A DNA stretch of 64,000 nucleotides, from contig NZ_CP114035.2 of NCBI RefSeq assembly GCF_026898135.2, forward strand, positions 4,319,501-4,383,500. Direction: 5' to 3'. This document shows positions 19,972-29,059 of this stretch, one piece after another. Source of the stretch: Pseudomonas fortuita (lineage in GTDB: Bacteria > Pseudomonadota > Gammaproteobacteria > Pseudomonadales > Pseudomonadaceae). The notes beneath the pieces are model-generated. The model saw only the letters and a program-made list of their open reading frames with translations, was not told the origin of the DNA and did not search any database. Made by a program: the position numbers and the translations under genes. Each line of letters opens with the position of its first letter. The stretch's first letter is position 1.

Positions 19972-21636
19972 GTGGAACGCGAATACATGGAATTCGACGT
20001 GGTCATCGTCGGCGCCGGCCCGGCAGGCCTGTCCGCCGCCTGCCGCCTGAAGCAGAAGGCCGCCGAAGCCGGTAGCGAAATCAGCGTCTGCGTGGTGGAA
20101 AAAGGCTCTGAAGTCGGCGCCCACATCCTCTCTGGCGCGGTGTTCGAACCCCGCGCCCTGAACGAACTGTTCCCGGACTGGAAAGCACTCGGCGCACCGC
20201 TCAATACCGAAGTGAAGCGCGACGACATCTATGTGCTCAAGGATGCCGGCAGCGCCACCAAGGTGCCTGACCTGTTCGTGCCCAAAACCATGCACAACCA
20301 TGGCAACTACATCATCTCGCTGGGCAACCTGTGCCGCTGGCTGGCCCAGCAGGCCGAGAACCTGGGCGTGGAAATCTACCCGGGCTTCGCCGCCCAGGAA
20401 GCGCTGTTCGACGACAACGGCGTAGTCCGCGGCATCGTCACCGGCGACCTGGGTGTCGACCGCGAAGGCAACCCGAAGGACGGCCTGTACACCCCGGGCA
20501 TGGAACTGCGCGCCAAGTACACCCTGTTTGCCGAAGGCTGCCGCGGCCATATCGGCAAGCAGCTGATCAAGCGCTTCAACCTCGACAGCGAGTCCGACGT
20601 CCAGCACTACGGCATCGGCCTGAAGGAAATCTGGGAGATCGACCCGGCCAAACACGAGCAGGGCCTGGTGGTGCACACCGCCGGCTGGCCGCTGGATGTG
20701 GTCGCCAAGGACAACACCGGTGGATCGTTCCTCTATCACCTGGAAAACAACCAGGTGGTGGTTGGCCTGATCGTCGACCTGTCCTACGCCAACCCGTACC
20801 TGTCGCCATTCGACGAATTCCAGCGCCTCAAGCACCACCCGGTGATCAGCCAGTACCTCGAAGGCGGCAAGCGCATCAGCTACGGTGCCCGTGCCCTGGC
20901 CAAGGGCGGTATCAACTCGCTGCCGAAAATGGTCTTCAAGGGTGGCGCACTGATCGGTTGCGACCTGGGCACCATGAACGTGGCCAAGATCAAGGGCAGC
21001 CACACCGCCATGAAGTCCGGCATGCTCGCCGCCGAAGCGGTGGCGGACGCCCTGATCGCCGGCAGCGAAGGCGGTGACCAGCTGAACAGCTACGTCAGCG
21101 CCTTCAAGGCCAGCTGGCTGCACGAAGAACTGTTCGCCAGCCGCAACTTCGGCCCTGCCATGCACAAGTTCGGCCCGCTGCTGGGCGCCGCGTTCAACTA
21201 TGTGGACCAGAACTGGTTCGGCGGCAAGCTGCCGTTCACCCTGCACGATACCAAGCCGGACTACGCCTGCCTCAAGCTGGCCGCCGACTCGAAAAAGATC
21301 GACTACCCGAAACCGGACGGCAAGCTCAGCTTCGACAAGCTCAGCTCGGTATTCCTCTCCAGCACCAACCACGAAGAGGAACAGCCCTGCCACCTGAAGC
21401 TGACCGACCCGAGCATCCCGATCGCCAGCAACCTGCCGCTGTACGACGAGCCGGCCCAGCGCTACTGCCCGGCGGGCGTGTACGAAGTGGTCACCCAGGA
21501 AGACGGCAACAAGCGCTTCCAGATCAACGCGCAGAACTGCGTGCACTGCAAGACCTGCGACATCAAGGACCCGGCCCAGAACATCACCTGGGTTACCCCT
21601 GAAGGCGCTGGCGGGCCGAACTACCCGAACATGTAA
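19972..21636 (+). CDS. Electron transfer flavoprotein-ubiquinone oxidoreductase
   Basis: 554 residues from the GTG at 19972, six bases after AGGAGA; this gives the usual family length. Upstream in-frame TTG/ATG codons at 19951-19954 overlap that ribosome site. The FAD fold is FDVVIVGAGPAGLSAACRLK. The C-terminal [4Fe-4S] domain has the cysteines of RYCPAG and NCVHCKTCDIKDPAQNITW. It is peripheral on the inner membrane and moves electrons from reduced ETF to ubiquinone in fatty-acid and amino-acid oxidation. It is usually named etfD or etf-QO. Confidence 0.96.
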   Translation: MEREYMEFDVVIVGAGPAGLSAACRLKQKAAEAGSEISVCVVEKGSEVGAHILSGAVFEPRALNELFPDWKALGAPLNTEVKRDDIYVLKDAGSATKVPDLFVPKTMHNHGNYIISLGNLCRWLAQQAENLGVEIYPGFAAQEALFDDNGVVRGIVTGDLGVDREGNPKDGLYTPGMELRAKYTLFAEGCRGHIGKQLIKRFNLDSESDVQHYGIGLKEIWEIDPAKHEQGLVVHTAGWPLDVVAKDNTGGSFLYHLENNQVVVGLIVDLSYANPYLSPFDEFQRLKHHPVISQYLEGGKRISYGARALAKGGINSLPKMVFKGGALIGCDLGTMNVAKIKGSHTAMKSGMLAAEAVADALIAGSEGGDQLNSYVSAFKASWLHEELFASRNFGPAMHKFGPLLGAAFNYVDQNWFGGKLPFTLHDTKPDYACLKLAADSKKIDYPKPDGKLSFDKLSSVFLSSTNHEEEQPCHLKLTDPSIPIASNLPLYDEPAQRYCPAGVYEVVTQEDGNKRFQINAQNCVHCKTCDIKDPAQNITWVTPEGAGGPNYPNM

Positions 21637-21654
21637 GGCCCTGCCCTTGCCGTA

Positions 21655-21694
21655 ACAAAAAGCCCCCGGTTCTCATGAGCCGGGGGCTTTTTGT
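21655..21694 (+). terminator. Intrinsic terminator after ETF-QO
   Basis: The 8-bp stem AGCCCCCGG / CCGGGGGCT has flanking A-run and T-run on both sides, so it can stop transcription from the left and from the mqsRA operon on the right. Confidence 0.9.
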
Positions 21695-21706
21695 TACGTG
21701 CCAAAA

Positions 21707-22108
21707 TCAGGCAGTACGCACTTCCTCGAAGAGTTCTGGATGGCGATCCAGCAGCTTGAGCAGTTTCACCAACGCTACGGGTGGTGTGGTCTTGCCGTTT
21801 TCATAACGGGAGAACGCGTTGACGCCACCCCCGAAAATTTCCCCCGCTTCACGCTGGTCGAGGTCGAACTTACGGCGGATTGAAGCAATGAAGGAAGGAT
21901 CCACAACAGCTGCGTTGACTTGACGCTCGAATGCCGTCATCAGGTTACTGACACGCATGGCTTCATCGTGGCTAAGTACACATTCACCACAGGCGCAACA
22001 GTAATCGCCACTTACGTCAGGGATGACGGTCGCCTCTCCTTTATAGCTATAGGGCATCCCCTGAACATCAGGTGCAAGCTCCGCACCGCCGCATACTGGA
22101 CATCTCAT
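21707..22108 (-). CDS. mqsA: MqsA-family antitoxin
   Basis: 133 residues from the ATG at 22108 (MRCPVCGGAEL). The N-terminal zinc domain has two CxxC pairs, Cys3/Cys6 and those of GDYCCACGECVLS. The C-terminal Xre-type helix-turn-helix (DLDQREAGEIFGGGVNAFSR then YENGKTTPP) binds DNA. Together these are MqsA: it neutralises MqsR and represses the operon. It follows mqsR with a two-base gap, the toxin-first order typical of this system. Confidence 0.92.
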   Translation of the reverse strand: MRCPVCGGAELAPDVQGMPYSYKGEATVIPDVSGDYCCACGECVLSHDEAMRVSNLMTAFERQVNAAVVDPSFIASIRRKFDLDQREAGEIFGGGVNAFSRYENGKTTPPVALVKLLKLLDRHPELFEEVRTA

Positions 22109-22110
22109 GG

Positions 22111-22407
22111 TTACAACTCCTTGAAAGACACGATGAGCACGTCGTCTACCACGGACACTTTCAGATAAACGTACCCAAATGCTGTAAGCGGACGATAGAC
22201 GTCCTGCCAAACGCGGTGATCCATATGGCTGGTCATGCTCTTGTAGAAATCACTACGCTCCAAACAGGAGATCACTTCAAGCATGCCCGGATAATCCATT
22301 CCCAGGGCTCTGGCGCCTCTCAGTGCAGCGCCTGTAGGGCTGATGCGCCTGGCAGCAGCCAAGACTTTTACCCTTTCCAACGGACAGTGAGGCGTTCTCT
22401 TTTCCAT
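22111..22407 (-). CDS. mqsR: MqsR-family mRNA interferase toxin
   Basis: 98 residues, the family length. It starts MEKRTPHCPLERVKVLAAA and contains CLERSDFYKSMTSHMDHR, VWQDVYRP and YVYLKVSVVDD, the positions where MqsR carries its catalytic Lys, Gln and Tyr. MqsR is a RelE-fold ribosome-independent endoribonuclease that cuts mRNA at GC-containing sites. The gene leads the operon, and its ATG is six bases from the first operator palindrome. Confidence 0.92.
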   Translation of the reverse strand: MEKRTPHCPLERVKVLAAARRISPTGAALRGARALGMDYPGMLEVISCLERSDFYKSMTSHMDHRVWQDVYRPLTAFGYVYLKVSVVDDVLIVSFKEL

Positions 22408-22413
22408 GAGAAA

Positions 22414-22430
22414 TTAACCTTCCAGGTTAA
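22414..22430 (-). promoter_or_regulatory. MqsA operator-like palindrome 1
   Basis: TTAACCT-N3-AGGTTAA is a perfect inverted repeat with 7-base arms, starting 7 bases upstream of the mqsR ATG. It contains the AACCT-N-AGGTT core known for MqsA recognition. It is so close to the start codon that bound MqsA would cover the ribosome-binding region as well as the promoter. Confidence 0.85.
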
Positions 22431-22442
22431 ATTTGGCCAATA

Positions 22443-22458
22443 GGTTATTCCAATAACC
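22443..22458 (-). promoter_or_regulatory. MqsA operator-like palindrome 2
   Basis: GGTTATT-CC-AATAACC is a second perfect inverted repeat with 7-base arms, 12 bp from the first. Its arms carry AACC/GGTT at the outer ends rather than the inner ends, so it is a differently arranged site. It could be a second, weaker MqsA operator or one for another regulator. Confidence 0.6.
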
Positions 22459-22501
22459 CCCGCCCGGAAGGATGACTCAAGGCCCCACGCGCGTTACCCG
22501 A

Positions 22502-23827
22502 TCATTTGTCACCACACATGATCGCCATCGGCTCTGCCGCAAACGCCAATGGCTCACGGCGCCCGAAATACAGGGCCGTCAGCAACCCAACCATACCCAT
22601 GATCAGACAAAACCCGACACACACCCACGGGCTCCACGGCATCAGCGCGATCAGCGCCAGCGGCGTGGTACTGGCCCACAGTGCGTAGGCCACGTTGTAG
22701 GTGAAGGAAATGCCCGACACGCGGATCTCGGCCGGGAACAGCCCGACCATCACCGACGGCACCACCCCCACCACACCGCAACTCAAACCCGCCATCGCGT
22801 AGGCCAGCCAGGTCATGCCCCACTGCCCATTCAGGCTGGCGTACAACGTGCCAATGCCCAGCGGCAGCAGCACGCTGTAGAGCATCAGCGCGCGCCAGGC
22901 GCCCACGCGGTCAACCAGCAAGCCGGCCAGCACGCAGCCGATATTGAGGAAGACAATCCCCACGCTGCTGAGGGCAAAGGTGTGCCCGGCGCTCATGCCG
23001 AAGCGCTGCTGCATCACCGTTGGGGTGATTACCACCAGCACCACCACGGCAGAAGTCAGCACACAGGTCAGCAACGCCGCCGGGATCAGCGCCCGGCGGT
23101 GTTCGCCCAGTACCCTTCGCAGCGGGAACTTCACCGGTTGCTCCTGGCGCGCGCGCAGGGCCAGGAACACCGGCGTTTCGCTGAGCCAGCGGCGCAGCCA
23201 CACGCCAATCACACCAAACACCCCACCGAGCAGGAACGGGTAGCGCCAGGCGTAGTCGAGGATCTCCTGCGGTGTGAATACTTGCGCCAGCAAGGTCGCG
23301 ATCAGCGCCCCCAGCAGGTAGCCGAAGGTCAGCCCGGCCTGCAGGAAGCCCAAGGCGTAACCGCGCCGCCCGATGGGCGCATGTTCGGCGACGAAGGTCC
23401 AGGCACTCGGCACTTCGCCCCCCACCGCCGCGCCCTGCAGGATGCGCAAGGCCAGCAGGATCAGCGGCGCGGCATAACCGATGTCGGCATAGGTCGGCAT
23501 TACCCCGATCAACAGGCATGGCAAGGCCATCATCAGAATACTCAGGCTGAAGACCCGCTTGCGCCCCAGGTGGTCCGCGAAGTGCGCCATCAGGATGCCG
23601 CCCAGCGGCCGCGCCAGGTACCCGGTGACGAAGATGCCGAAGCTTTGCAGCAGGCGCAGCCACTCCGGCATTTCGGGCGGGAAGAACAACTGGCTGAGGG
23701 TAAGCGCAAAGAACACGAAAATGATGAAGTCGTAGATTTCCAGCGCGCCGCCCAACGCAGCCAGGCCCAAGGTCCGGTGATCGCCGCGGCTGAACCGGGG
23801 CGGGCGAGCGGTATCGATGGCAGTCAT
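22502..23827 (-). CDS. MFS transporter, metabolite:H+ symporter type
   Basis: 441 residues with about 12 hydrophobic segments. ALEIYDFIIFVFFALTLSQL in helix 1 and the loop ARPLGGILMAHFADHLGRKR (motif A of the major facilitator family) match the metabolite:H+ symporter branch that includes citrate/proline/dicarboxylate carriers. A second loop has APIGRRGYALG. It is an inner-membrane importer of an organic acid or osmolyte; the substrate is not readable. It stands alone between mqsRA and a receiver-like gene. Confidence 0.85.
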   Translation of the reverse strand: MTAIDTARPPRFSRGDHRTLGLAALGGALEIYDFIIFVFFALTLSQLFFPPEMPEWLRLLQSFGIFVTGYLARPLGGILMAHFADHLGRKRVFSLSILMMALPCLLIGVMPTYADIGYAAPLILLALRILQGAAVGGEVPSAWTFVAEHAPIGRRGYALGFLQAGLTFGYLLGALIATLLAQVFTPQEILDYAWRYPFLLGGVFGVIGVWLRRWLSETPVFLALRARQEQPVKFPLRRVLGEHRRALIPAALLTCVLTSAVVVLVVITPTVMQQRFGMSAGHTFALSSVGIVFLNIGCVLAGLLVDRVGAWRALMLYSVLLPLGIGTLYASLNGQWGMTWLAYAMAGLSCGVVGVVPSVMVGLFPAEIRVSGISFTYNVAYALWASTTPLALIALMPWSPWVCVGFCLIMGMVGLLTALYFGRREPLAFAAEPMAIMCGDK

Positions 23828-23899
23828 GGCAGGGTCCGCAAATCGGCAAAGGGCAAGAGGATAACAAATAGCGGCCCCGTTGCCCTGCCCGCTGCGCCG

Positions 23900-24379
23900 C
23901 TAGCGGTTGAACACTGTGTGCGCGAAGTTGGCCCGCGGCCGTGGCCGCACCGTAGCAGCCGGCATGCCACTCGGCAGCGGCAATTTGCCGACCAGCAGTG
24001 GCGCGTCGATGATCGCCATGAACGACTCCAGCGCCTCGTTATCTGGCACGTGCGGCAGGCTCAGGCTGACCGCCTGGCGTTCGGTCGCCGGTACTGAAGG
24101 CACCCTCAATTGACTGGAGTGGTAAAGCAGGGCGTGCTGGATTTGCGTGCTGACCCGGCAGAAGCGCTCAAGGTCAACCCCTGCATGGTTTGCCAGCTCG
24201 ATATTGCCCAGCAACAGATGAAAGGGCTGCAAGGCGCAATGCACCAGGCGCTGCAGCTCCTCGAAGCTCTCCACGGGGGCTATCCGGTAATAGCCCAGGC
24301 CATTGAGCAACCGTTCCAGCTGCAGCCGCTGGCATGGGTGGGCGTCGGCGATGAGGATGCGCAGGGTCTTGTTTGCCAT
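23900..24379 (-). CDS. Degenerate receiver-domain protein
   Basis: 159 residues starting MANKTLRILIADAHPCQRLQ, the beta1-alpha1 start of a CheY-like receiver with an acidic residue in IADAHP. The usual phospho-acceptor position, after the second hydrophobic strand, reads LLLGNIELANHAG, with Asn in place of Asp. There is no recognisable DNA-binding or enzymatic output domain in the last 60 residues. It is likely a phosphorylation-independent pseudo-receiver. Its partners are unknown; no histidine kinase is nearby. Confidence 0.65.
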   Translation of the reverse strand: MANKTLRILIADAHPCQRLQLERLLNGLGYYRIAPVESFEELQRLVHCALQPFHLLLGNIELANHAGVDLERFCRVSTQIQHALLYHSSQLRVPSVPATERQAVSLSLPHVPDNEALESFMAIIDAPLLVGKLPLPSGMPAATVRPRPRANFAHTVFNR

Positions 24380-24678
24380 GGTGGGACCTGGGCAGTTGGG
24401 TAATGGGTACGCTCCATGACCGTACTGCGCCAGTAACGGCTACTGCCAAGGTCACGCCTGGCAGCGGTCTTCTTTGATAGAAGTCGGTAAACCCGCATAA
24501 ATCAAGTGATTGACTGACGGAATTTGCATTTGCCTTTAACCCGGCAAGCAGGATTACCACCCGTGCTCCCCCCGGCAAAGCGAGCGGCTAGCGCCCGCCC
24601 TAAACCCTGACGTCCGGGCTTCGTATAAAAAAGGCGCATGCCCCAAGGCATTGCCTCTTACATTTTCGGAGTACCCAG
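24380..24678. other. Gap between receiver-like gene and azurin gene
   Basis: 299 bp with no supported gene. It contains the divergent upstream regions of the two flanking genes. I found no consensus promoter; an AATCA/TGATT repeat near 24499-24510 is in the wrong arrangement for an Anr site. Confidence 0.5.
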
Positions 24679-25140
24679 ATGTTTCGCCCTGCCCTCGCCT
24701 TTTTCGCCCTGAGCCTTTCCAGCGTCGCATGGTCCGCCGAGCCCTGCTCCGTGGACATTCGCAGTACCGACCAGATGACCTACGACCTGAAGACGATCAC
24801 CGTGCCGCAGTCCTGCCAACGCTTCACGGTGAACCTGCAGCACACCGGCACGATGCCCAGGAACATCATGGGCCACAACTGGGTGCTAGCCAAAAAGGAA
24901 GACATAAAAGGCGTGACCACCGATGGCGCTGCAGCCGGTGAAGCCGATGACTATATCCAGCCGGGCGACCAGCGCGTGCTCGCCCATACCCGGTTAATCG
25001 GTGGCGGCGAAAAGGATTCGGTCACCTTCGACACCCGCGTGCTGCAGGCCGGCCAGGCGTACGCGTTCTTCTGCTCCTACCCTTTCCATTCGACCATGAT
25101 GAAGGGCGCCCTGACATTCGGTGCACCGTCAGGCAACTGA
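24679..25140 (+). CDS. azu: Azurin (periplasmic blue copper protein)
   Basis: 153 residues including a 19-residue signal peptide (MFRPALAFFALSLSSVAWSA). The mature protein starts EPCSVDI. The two cysteines of the structural disulfide (EPCSVD and PQSCQRF) are present. The type 1 copper ligands are the His of MGHNWVL and the Cys, His and Met of FFCSYPFHSTMMKG, with Cys-x4-His-x3-Met spacing. It is a soluble electron carrier, possibly linked to denitrification or oxidative stress. It sits alone at the edge of the pyoverdine locus. Confidence 0.93.
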   Translation: MFRPALAFFALSLSSVAWSAEPCSVDIRSTDQMTYDLKTITVPQSCQRFTVNLQHTGTMPRNIMGHNWVLAKKEDIKGVTTDGAAAGEADDYIQPGDQRVLAHTRLIGGGEKDSVTFDTRVLQAGQAYAFFCSYPFHSTMMKGALTFGAPSGN

Positions 25141-25177
25141 TGCGAACGCAACCCGCGCCGCGCAGCCGCGCGTGCGC

Positions 25178-25678
25178 TCAGGCCTCGGCCCACTCGCGCA
25201 TGCGCAGGCGGCAATGTTTCATGGCGTTGACGATGTGTTTTTCCACCGTGGCCCTGGACAAACCCAGCCGCGTGGCGATCTCGCCATGCGACAGGCCTTC
25301 GAGCTTGCGGAGCAAAAAGCACTGCCGGCAGGTTTCGCTCAATTCGGCCACCGCACGTTGCAGCAACGCCAAGCGCTCTTCCTGCCGACAGACACCGTGC
25401 ACGGGCGCGACAAAGAACCGCTCGTCGGTCTCCAGTACTTCCAAAGGCTCGGCGCGGCGGACCTTGCTGCGCCGATGGCCATCGGTGACCAGGTTCAGGG
25501 CCGTGCGATAAAGGAAAGCGCGCGGATGGGAGATCTGCGTGTCGTCACACCGCTCGAGTATCCGCAGATAGGCCTCCTGAGCGATATCCTCGGCAGCATG
25601 GCGGCTGCCGAGACGCGAACGAAGGTACCCGACCAGTTCACGATAGTATTGCTCGAGCAGTACACCCGAAGACGGCAT
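25178..25678 (-). CDS. ECF sigma factor (FecI/FpvI-like)
   Basis: 166 residues from the ATG at 25678, preceded by AGGGAAAG; a TTG at 25729 is the only longer option. Sigma region 2 has GSRHAAEDIAQEAYLRILER and ISHPRAFLYRTALNLVTDGH, and region 4 is GLSHGEIATRLGLSRATVEK. The sequence is of the iron-starvation FecI class, not PvdS. Its place immediately before pvdR is that of fpvI in P. aeruginosa, so it may drive fpvA. No anti-sigma gene accompanies it. A Fur-box-like sequence lies upstream. Confidence 0.82.
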   Translation of the reverse strand: MPSSGVLLEQYYRELVGYLRSRLGSRHAAEDIAQEAYLRILERCDDTQISHPRAFLYRTALNLVTDGHRRSKVRRAEPLEVLETDERFFVAPVHGVCRQEERLALLQRAVAELSETCRQCFLLRKLEGLSHGEIATRLGLSRATVEKHIVNAMKHCRLRMREWAEA

Positions 25679-25754
25679 CGAAGCGCTTTCCCTGTTTTCC
25701 GATGATGATATGACTGCAGTGCAGGCCAAGTAATGGCATTGCCGGCGCTTAAAC

Positions 25755-25773
25755 TATAATAATTCTCATCAAG
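25755..25773 (-). promoter_or_regulatory. Fur-box-like site upstream of the ECF sigma gene
   Basis: TATAATAATTCTCATCAAG agrees with the 19-base Fur consensus at about 12 of 19 positions, and is AT-rich in an otherwise GC-rich region. It lies about 80 bp upstream of the sigma gene start, where bound Fur would stop transcription under iron-replete conditions. Confidence 0.5.
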
Positions 25774-25821
25774 TTTAAAGACGCTGTTACATTTCCCCCG
25801 CCCGCAACGGGCGCTTCCCGC

Positions 25822-25845
25822 TAAATCCGTCCTTGGCGCTTTCGT
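25822..25845 (+). promoter_or_regulatory. PvdS-dependent promoter (iron-starvation box) of pvdR-pvdT-opmQ
   Basis: TAAAT (25822-25826), exactly 16 bases, then CGT (25843-25845), followed by TTAAT. This is an exact match to the PvdS box of pyoverdine genes. It is 63 bp before the pvdR start. Confidence 0.88.
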
Positions 25846-25908
25846 TTAATCGGCAGCCTCCCTAGCTGCTCCTTGGTGACAGCGGCCCTCTCATGGTCGG
25901 AATACTGC

Positions 25909-27090
25909 ATGATCCCTCAACGCCTTACTCGTCGCGCCGTCACACTCGTGCTTTGCCTGATCCCGCTGGCCGCACTCGCAGCCTGGCAATTGTTGCCCGG
26001 CGAAGCCGATAAGCGGCCTTTCGTCAGCGTCAGCCGTGGCAACATCGAAGCCAGCGTCACCGCTCTGGGCACCTTGCAACCCCGCCAGTACGTCGATGTC
26101 GGCGCGCAGGCCTCCGGCCAGATCCGTACCTTGCATGTCGAGGTAGGGGACACCGTCAAGCAAGGGCAGTTGCTGGTGGAAATCGACCCCGCAACGCAAC
26201 AGGCCCGGCTGGATGCCGAGCGCTATGCCATCGAAACCCTGAAAGCGCAGGTCAAGGAGCAACGCGCCGAGCATGTCCTGGCCGAGCAGCAGTTGCGGCG
26301 TCAGCAGCGGATGGCCAACGACGGCGCCACGCGCGAGGAAGATGTGCAAACCGCCCAGGCGAAAGTGCTGACAACCCAGGCGCGGATTGACATGTACCAG
26401 GCACAGATTCTCCAGGCACAGGCCACGTTACGCAGCGCAGAAGCCGAGCTTGGCTATACGCGCATCTATGCTCCAATTGGCGGCACGGTGGTGGCGGTCG
26501 ATGCACGCGAGGGGCAGACCTTGAACGCACAGCAGCGCACCCCGCTGATCCTGCGGATCGCCAAGCTGTCGCCGATGACGGTTTGGGCCGAAGTCTCGGA
26601 AGCCGATATCGGCCAGGTCAAGACCGGCATGCAGGCCTACTTCACCACCTTGGGCAGTGGCGGCAGGCGCTGGACCGGCACCGTCAGGCAAATTTTGCCA
26701 ATCCCGCCCAAGCCGCTGGACCAGCTCAGTCAAGGCGGCGGCAGCCCGGTTGCCGCCAGCGGTACAAGTGCCAACGGGACCGGGCGCGTGGTGCTCTACA
26801 CCGTGCTGCTGGACGTCGACAACGATGACAATGCGCTGATGGCCGACATGACCGCACAGGTGTTCTTCGTCGCCGGAGCCGCCAAGGACGTATTGACCGT
26901 GCCCATCGCCGCACTGCAGGGACGCGGCCAGCGCGAGGGGCTGCAGACTGCCCACGTGCTGACCGGCAAGGGCGAAGTCCAGACGCGCCAGGTACGCACC
27001 GGGCTCAGCGACCGCCTGCGCGTGCAGGTACTCGAGGGCCTTGATGAAGGTGACAAGTTGCTGATCGGCCCTGTCGGCAGCGAGGGTTGA
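25909..27090 (+). CDS. pvdR: PvdR, periplasmic adaptor of the PvdRT-OpmQ efflux pump
   Basis: 393 residues from the ATG at 25909. It has an N-terminal membrane anchor ([19 protein letters not shown]). A lipoyl/biotinyl-like half follows ([20 protein letters not shown]), then a long helical hairpin (about residues 100-175, with [20 protein letters not shown]), the second lipoyl half ([20 protein letters not shown]) and beta-barrel domains. It is MacA-like. With PvdT and OpmQ it exports or recycles pyoverdine from periplasm to medium. First gene of a three-gene operon under a PvdS box, with pvdT starting one base after its stop. Confidence 0.92.
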   Translation: MIPQRLTRRAVTLVLCLIPLAALAAWQLLPGEADKRPFVSVSRGNIEASVTALGTLQPRQYVDVGAQASGQIRTLHVEVGDTVKQGQLLVEIDPATQQARLDAERYAIETLKAQVKEQRAEHVLAEQQLRRQQRMANDGATREEDVQTAQAKVLTTQARIDMYQAQILQAQATLRSAEAELGYTRIYAPIGGTVVAVDAREGQTLNAQQRTPLILRIAKLSPMTVWAEVSEADIGQVKTGMQAYFTTLGSGGRRWTGTVRQILPIPPKPLDQLSQGGGSPVAASGTSANGTGRVVLYTVLLDVDNDDNALMADMTAQVFFVAGAAKDVLTVPIAALQGRGQREGLQTAHVLTGKGEVQTRQVRTGLSDRLRVQVLEGLDEGDKLLIGPVGSEG

Positions 27091-27091
27091 C

Positions 27092-29059
27092 ATGAACACT
27101 CCGCTGATAGAACTGGTCGGCATCCGTAAATCCTACGGTGGCGGTGACAGCCCTCAGGTCGATGTGTTGCGCGGCATTGACCTGAAGATCCATGCCGGAG
27201 AATTCATCGCCATCGTCGGCACCTCGGGTTCCGGCAAGTCGACCCTGATGAACATCCTGGGTTGCCTCGATCGCCCGAGCGCCGGAAGCTATCGCTTCGC
27301 CGGCCAGGATGTTGCCGGGCTGAACAATGACGAGCTGGCCTGGTTGCGCCGCGAGGCGTTCGGGTTCGTGTTTCAGGGCTACCACCTGATCCCCTCCGCC
27401 TCGGCGCAAGAGAACGTGGAGATGCCGGCAATCTACGCCGGGACCACCGCTGCCACGCGCGCCGAAAGGGCCCGGGCCCTGCTGCAACGCCTGGGCCTGG
27501 GTGAGCGCACCGGCAATCGCCCGCGCCAGCTTTCAGGTGGCCAGCAACAACGGGTATCCATCGCCCGGGCATTGATGAACGGCGGCCACATCATCCTCGC
27601 GGACGAGCCCACCGGTGCGCTGGACAGCCACAGTGGCACCGAGGTCATGCGCCTGCTGGATGAGCTGGCCGAGCAGGGCCATGTGGTGATTCTGATCACC
27701 CATGACCGCGATGTGGCCGCTCGTGCGCAGCGCATCATAGAGATCCGCGACGGCGAAGTGATCAGCGACAGTGGCGCCGGTCAGGCGCCGCCACAGGATC
27801 GCCAGGGCGCACTGCAGGCAGATGATCTGGCCCATCGCCTGGCCCGGGCCGACACCCAGCGCAGCCCTTGGCTGGGCGAAACCCGCGACGCGCTGCAGGC
27901 CGCCTGGCGGGTCATGTGGAGCAACCGTACACGCACCGCGCTGACCCTGCTGGGGATCATCATCGGCGTCGCGTCGGTGGTCGTGATGCTGGCGGTGGGC
28001 GAAGGCAGCAAGCGCCAGGTCATGGCCCAGATGGGCGCGTTCGGCTCGAACATCATGTTCATGAACGGCGCCTCTCCCGCTCCGCGCGCCCCACCCGGCG
28101 ACGTTCGCCTCAGCGACGTACAGGCGCTGGCCGAGCTGCCCCAGGTGAAATCCATCATGCCGGCCATGACGCTGGAAGCGCAGGTGCGCTTCGGCAACCG
28201 CGATCTCGAATCGACCATAGGCGGCTATACGCCGGTGTTCCCGACCCTGATGAGCTGGCCCGTCAGCGAGGGCAGTTTCTTCACCGACAACGACCTGGCT
28301 ACGGCTGCCGCCGTGGCCGTGATCGGCTCTGAAGTGCGCAGAAAGCTGTTCGTGGACGGCCAAGACCCGATCGGCCAATACATCCTCATCGAGAACGTGC
28401 CTTTCCAGGTGATCGGCGTGCTGGCCAGCAAAGGCTCCAGCGGCGCCAATCAGCGAAACGACCTGCGCATCGCAGTGCCGTACTCAGCGACTGCCATACG
28501 GCTGTCCGGCACACAGCACCCGGAATACGTGATCATCGGCGCCGCCGACAGCACCCAGGTGCATGAAGCCGAACGGGCGATACGCCAGTTGATGCTGAGA
28601 CTGCACAATGGCATCGAAGATTTTGAGATCGACAACAGCGCGGCGATGATCCAGGCCGAAGCCGCGACGCGCAACGGGTTGTCCCTGATGCTGGGGGCCA
28701 TTGCCGCCATTTCGCTGCTGGTGGGCGGAATCGGCGTGATGAACGTGATGCTCATGACCGTGCGCGAACGCACCCGCGAGATCGGTATACGGATCGCCAC
28801 CGGTGCCCGGCAGCGCGACATCCTGCGCCAGTTTCTGACCGAGGCCGTTGTGCTTTCGCTCACCGGTGGCCTTATCGGCGTGTGCCTGGCGCTGCTGATC
28901 GGTGTGGTACTCAGCCTGGCCCAGGTGGCCGTGGCGTTTTCCGCCCTGGCGATGGTGGGTGCTTTCGCCTGCTCGGTAGCCACCGGCGTCATCTTCGGCT
29001 TCATGCCCGCGCGCAAGGCTGCCGCCCTCGACCCTGTCGCCGCTCTGACCAGTGAATGA
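27092..29059 (+). CDS. pvdT: PvdT, MacB-type ABC transporter of the PvdRT-OpmQ pump
   Basis: 655 residues. The N-terminal ATPase has Walker [13 protein letters not shown], the signature [15 protein letters not shown] and Walker [14 protein letters not shown] (residues about 45-185). A first membrane helix follows ([20 protein letters not shown], near 285), then a large periplasmic domain, and three more helices at the C-terminus with [17 protein letters not shown] between. This is the MacB topology. The stop overlaps the opmQ start (ATGA). Confidence 0.94.
   Translation: MNTPLIELVGIRKSYGGGDSPQVDVLRGIDLKIHAGEFIAIVGTSGSGKSTLMNILGCLDRPSAGSYRFAGQDVAGLNNDELAWLRREAFGFVFQGYHLIPSASAQENVEMPAIYAGTTAATRAERARALLQRLGLGERTGNRPRQLSGGQQQRVSIARALMNGGHIILADEPTGALDSHSGTEVMRLLDELAEQGHVVILITHDRDVAARAQRIIEIRDGEVISDSGAGQAPPQDRQGALQADDLAHRLARADTQRSPWLGETRDALQAAWRVMWSNRTRTALTLLGIIIGVASVVVMLAVGEGSKRQVMAQMGAFGSNIMFMNGASPAPRAPPGDVRLSDVQALAELPQVKSIMPAMTLEAQVRFGNRDLESTIGGYTPVFPTLMSWPVSEGSFFTDNDLATAAAVAVIGSEVRRKLFVDGQDPIGQYILIENVPFQVIGVLASKGSSGANQRNDLRIAVPYSATAIRLSGTQHPEYVIIGAADSTQVHEAERAIRQLMLRLHNGIEDFEIDNSAAMIQAEAATRNGLSLMLGAIAAISLLVGGIGVMNVMLMTVRERTREIGIRIATGARQRDILRQFLTEAVVLSLTGGLIGVCLALLIGVVLSLAQVAVAFSALAMVGAFACSVATGVIFGFMPARKAAALDPVAALTSE

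Noticed and set aside
19882..21546. Minus-strand open frame of about 550 codons opposite ETF-QO
   Set aside because: Shadow of a certain gene; it also runs across the ETF-QO promoter.
24490..24520. Anr/Fnr-like site upstream of azurin
   Set aside because: The half-sites read AATCA...TGATT, the reverse of the TTGAT-N4-ATCAA arrangement.
25178..25678. Call of the ECF sigma factor as PvdS
   Set aside because: The sequence is of the FecI class and its position matches fpvI; PvdS has a different N-terminus and normally lies elsewhere.
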